NCBI RefSeq assembly: GCF_003576645.1
Contig: NC_044924.1
Coordinates: 25,385,757-25,449,756, forward strand
Source: Ipomoea triloba
Taxonomy: Eukaryota > Streptophyta > Magnoliopsida > Solanales > Convolvulaceae
Direction of reading: 5' to 3'
DNA length: 64,000 nt
Part shown: positions 58,011 through 64,000 of the stretch, piece after piece
Position numbering within the stretch: position 1 is the stretch's first letter
Layout: each line of letters begins with the position of its first letter
Position numbers and translations under genes: made by a program
The notes under the pieces: generated by a model
Told to the model about the DNA's origin: nothing
Databases searched by the model: none
Seen by the model: only the letters and a program-made list of their open reading frames with translations

Positions 58011-58345
58011 TGAATTTTAGTCCCCATTTATAATTTTTGAAATAGGAATCTAAAAGGTAACTTAGAGAATGAGTTTTACTAACCGCAAAGTTAATTAACT
58101 GGAAAGTAAACAAATTCAAAAAAGTAGCCTTAGGATATTTTAGTTCCGAAAGGTCACTTTAAAAATGAACCTTATCAACCGAAAAGTTAATTCACCTGGG
58201 AAGTAAATTAATTTGAGAAGCAACCTTCGAGAAGTCAAGAGAAGTAATATTTGAGAAGTCGATTAGAACATTAACCTTCGAGAAATCAAGAAGATCCGAG
58301 AAGACAAATAGTTGAAGACGGAAGAGTTGAAGTTGCAAATATAAC
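58005..58345 (+). repeat. Dispersed direct repeat, copy 1
   Basis: Begins AATATGTTATGAATTTTAGT and includes GGTAACTTAGAGAATGA and AATTTGAGAAGCAACCTTC. It recurs at 59288-59640 with about 10-15% divergence by eye. It might be an LTR pair of a very small element, but ends and target duplications are not convincing. Confidence 0.7.
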
Positions 58346-59287
58346 ACATGTTTATATTAACCCGTGTATATACAGATGAACACATTTACAATTGCACGTA
58401 TATGAATACATGGATAAATATACATATGATTTGGCATATAACCACATGTATTTACCATTTCAAAGCATCATGACCATGTCGAGCCTAACTCATATACGTG
58501 AATTGAGAGAATAAATAAAGATAATTTGTATTTACAAACTCATGTATTTACCCAAATTCTTCATCATAGTTTAGTGTGGGGCTCATCTACTCACAAGTAG
58601 TTAACAAACATGAAGTATTATCACTAATTTCACAGAAACAATAATTGAAGGTTCCAAACCGAACTTATAGCCATATATACACATATAAACAATGGCATAG
58701 ATTCCCATAATATAAAATGCACGCACGGGGAAACAATCAATAGTACCATTTACAGTGGTGAGTCGTGTTGATAATGTGTTGTAATTTTACCTTCTAATTA
58801 GCTCAATTCCCACGTGATAGTTGCACGATAATTGCAGGTAAATTGTATGTAAAATAATAAAATGTAAAGAGGTAGGGAAAAGGTAGGACTCAAGACCACA
58901 GTATTTCTATTTCATCAAGCCTTCAATGGGAATATATATATATATATATCCATACAACCCTTCATTTTTTATACCATATACAAGGCAAATGGAGAGTCTC
59001 ATGATTTCATGGTCATCAATATAATAAAATATTTATAACATTAAACAAAAATAATAAAGTAGAAAGTAAATAAATATTACAACATTTTACTTATACTTCA
59101 TTTTTTCTTCTTCCTGATTCTTCTCTTCCCATTCCATTGTCTTCAGCCTCTCAGTATCTCTGTCTAGAAATTCATTAATCTTATTTCTTGACTCTAAGAC
59201 ATTGCTAGACATCACATTATGAGCATAAATATTAGAAATGTTGAAGTGGATGTAGTTGGTGTTAGGAACAAGTGTTCTTATATTTTG
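58346..59287. other. DNA between the paired direct repeats
   Basis: No ORF of note. TA microsatellite at about 58934-58949. No primer-binding site or protein remnant recognised. Confidence 0.5.
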
Positions 59288-59640
59288 ATCATACCAAATA
59301 TGTTATAAATTTTAGTTCCCATTTATGTTTTTAGAAATAGGAATCCAAAAGGTAACTTAGAGAATGAACTTAGTTAATTAACTGGAAAGTAAACAAATTT
59401 TAAAAAGTAGCTTTATGATATTTTAGTTTTGAAAGATCACTTTAAGAATGAACCTTACCAATAGGAAAATTAATTCAACTAGGAAGTAAATTAATTTGAG
59501 AAGCAACCTTCAAGAAGTCAAGAAAAGTAATATTTAAGAAGTCGATTAAAACAGTAACGAACCTTCAAGAAATCAAGAAGACTCGAGAAGACAAAGAGTT
59601 GAAGACTCAAGGGTTAAAGATCAAAGAGTTGAAGTTGCGA
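59288..59640 (+). repeat. Dispersed direct repeat, copy 2
   Basis: Second copy of the 58005 repeat. Its 3' part contains an expanded AAGAGTTGAAGA motif, repeated about six times to 59670. Confidence 0.7.
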
Positions 59641-60020
59641 AGAGTTGAAGATATGAAGAGTTCAAGACCGGAATGTTCTAATTGCCAACTTTGAAACATT
59701 AGAAATGACAGGTTTTGAAGTACTAAAACAACACTTTAATAATCATAGTCCCTTGACTATTGACATTTACCAACAATAAATGATCACTTGACTATTGACA
59801 TTTACTAAATAAGTATTTAACTAAAGGACCAAATTTGGAACAAAATTAACAGTCAAGAAACTATTTATGGTCAATTTAAAAGTCGATGATAAAAATTAGT
59901 AAAAATCAATAGTCAAAGAACCATTTATAATCCAATTGAAAGTCAAATGATAAAAATTGATAAATATCAATAGTCAATGGAACATTCATGGAATTAACTC
60001 GTTGGCTATAATAGGCAAAA

Positions 60021-60497
60021 ACTTGTGTGAGACCGCCTCACCGTGAGACAGGTCGGATCGGGTCAAGATAAAAATGTAATACTTATACATACAAATGTCA
60101 TACTTATATGCTCAAATGTAATACTAATCAGGAATACAATTTTTATTACATGGTAAATGTAATACTTTTACGGGAAAATACAATACTTTTACATTTCGAT
60201 TTAAAAGTATTACATTTTTCTTCAAAAGTATTATATTTTCCCTTATAAGTAATGGACACTTGTCAACAACATTACTTATTATGAAAAATGTAATACTTTT
60301 TCTCTTATAAGTAACAAAAATTGTATTCCTGATTAGTACAGAGTATTATATTTGAGCATATAAATATGACATTTGCACATATAAGTATGATGTTTGCATG
60401 TTGTTTCGACCCGAACCGACCCGTATCACAAGTAAGGATCGACCCGAACCGACCCGTATCACAAATAAGGATCAGTGAGACGGTCTCACACAAGTCT
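60021..60497. mobile_element. Fold-back MITE, copy F
   Basis: Complete family member starting ACTTGTGTGAGACCGCCTCA and ending TGAGACGGTCTCACACAAGT. The right arm contains a 34-bp tandem duplication (GACCCGAACCGACCCGTATC, twice). It is the nearest element upstream of LCB2-2, about 460 bp from its ATG. Confidence 0.88.
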
Positions 60498-60599
60498 TAA
60501 AAGTAATACATTTTAAATATGAGAACAAAATATCAAAATTACGATTATGAGTCGTTGAATGTTGAAACCTGACATTTGGCGAGTCTTTGCTTTGATTCT

Positions 60600-60960
60600 T
60601 TGAATGTCCGATTGGGCCATTCCATTAAAACCACTCACATGGCGGTGTACAACCATCAAGGCACAACGTACAGCGAAATAATGGAAAAGTTAAAAATAAA
60701 AAGAGAATCTTATTTCCAGTGGTATATATATATATATATAATTTTTGAATTTGGATTTTTCCCATTATTCATTTTCATTATCAACAAATCAAGTGGAAAG
60801 AGGGGTTTGGATTTTGGGTGAATCCCATCCCTCTCTCTCTCTTCTCCTTCTCCCTCTCCCATCACCTGCCGGCTGCCGATCTCTGCCATCTCCGACCTCC
60901 CGTTTTCGCCGGATTCTCCTCTCCGCCGTGCCGTCTGATCCGGTCCCTGCTCCCTCCAAA
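60600..60960 (+). promoter_or_regulatory. Promoter and 5' leader of LCB2 copy 2
   Basis: Homologous to 13400-13787: GGGCCATTCCATTAAAACCA, AGGCACAACGTACA, GAGAATCTTATTTCCA and TTTGGATTTTGGGTGAATC. A TA run at 60722-60742 sits where copy 1 has GTATACATTC and could serve as a TATA element. The MITE at 60021-60497 lies immediately upstream. Confidence 0.65.

Positions 60961-64000
<3,040 letters not shown>

Noticed and set aside
58005..59640. Small LTR retrotransposon (TRIM) formed by the paired direct repeats
   Set aside because: The repeats are diverged with unclear ends, and no primer-binding site, polypurine tract or TSD could be shown. Recorded only as repeats.
60745..60960. N-terminal extension of LCB2-2 upstream of the ATG at 60961
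   Set aside because: The frame is open, but the extension is low-complexity Ser/Pro from a CT-rich leader. Copy 1 has no matching extension, and the family starts at M(I/V)EIPY.

Overview
This window is nuclear DNA from a flowering plant, most likely a eudicot. The evidence is GT-AG spliced genes of plant families, Ty1/copia and Ty3/gypsy retrotransposons of plant lineages, L1-type LINEs, tRNA-derived SINEs, hAT-like and fold-back MITEs, and nuclear-type tRNA sequences. I cannot name the species from sequence alone. I read it as three host genes in a mobile-element-dominated locus. I found no bacterial operon, CRISPR array or defence island.

Layout. 367-5666 (minus): six exons of a DUF3754 (TMEM143-like) gene that runs off the left edge; all six splice phases agree. 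5.9-6.9 kb: two MITEs. 6927-12052 (minus): an L1 LINE with a perfect 15-bp target-site duplication (TSD). 12.4 kb: a SINE with a 17-bp TSD. 13788-19853 (plus): a complete 11-exon LCB2 gene, the catalytic subunit of serine palmitoyltransferase. 20660-31509: a solo LTR in reverse orientation, split by a nearly intact 7.9-kb Ty1/copia element (23201-31067, minus). 31.97-33.88 kb: a deleted copia remnant. 33.9-35.3 kb: a LINE ORF1 fragment. 37.67-37.90 kb: decayed tRNA-Tyr and tRNA-Asp genes. 38.6-41.5 kb: a Tat-like gypsy remnant (minus). 41.5-52.8 kb: an Athila-like gypsy element (plus), whose integrase is split by a hAT MITE that is itself split by a second solo LTR. 53-60.5 kb: a copia gag remnant, fold-back MITEs and a 1.78-kb direct duplication. 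60961 to the right edge (plus): a second LCB2 gene, exons 1-8 of an expected 11.

The two LCB2 genes have identical exon phases. They share about 230 bp of upstream sequence and lie in the same orientation 41 kb apart. They are tandem paralogues separated by retrotransposon accumulation. Each would encode the PLP-binding subunit that works with LCB1 in the ER membrane to condense serine with palmitoyl-CoA. The upstream copy has changes at conserved family positions and a weak splice acceptor at exon 7; the downstream copy looks more conservative.

The most useful second-look items are two probable assembly artefacts (an exact 1,632-bp duplication abutting a single N at 22308, and a 1.78-kb duplication whose copies differ mostly by single-base indels), a 40-bp fold-back template-switch scar in the Tat protease region, the nesting series proven by TSDs, coding and non-coding minisatellites in the copia element, and the asymmetry of the LCB2 paralogues.
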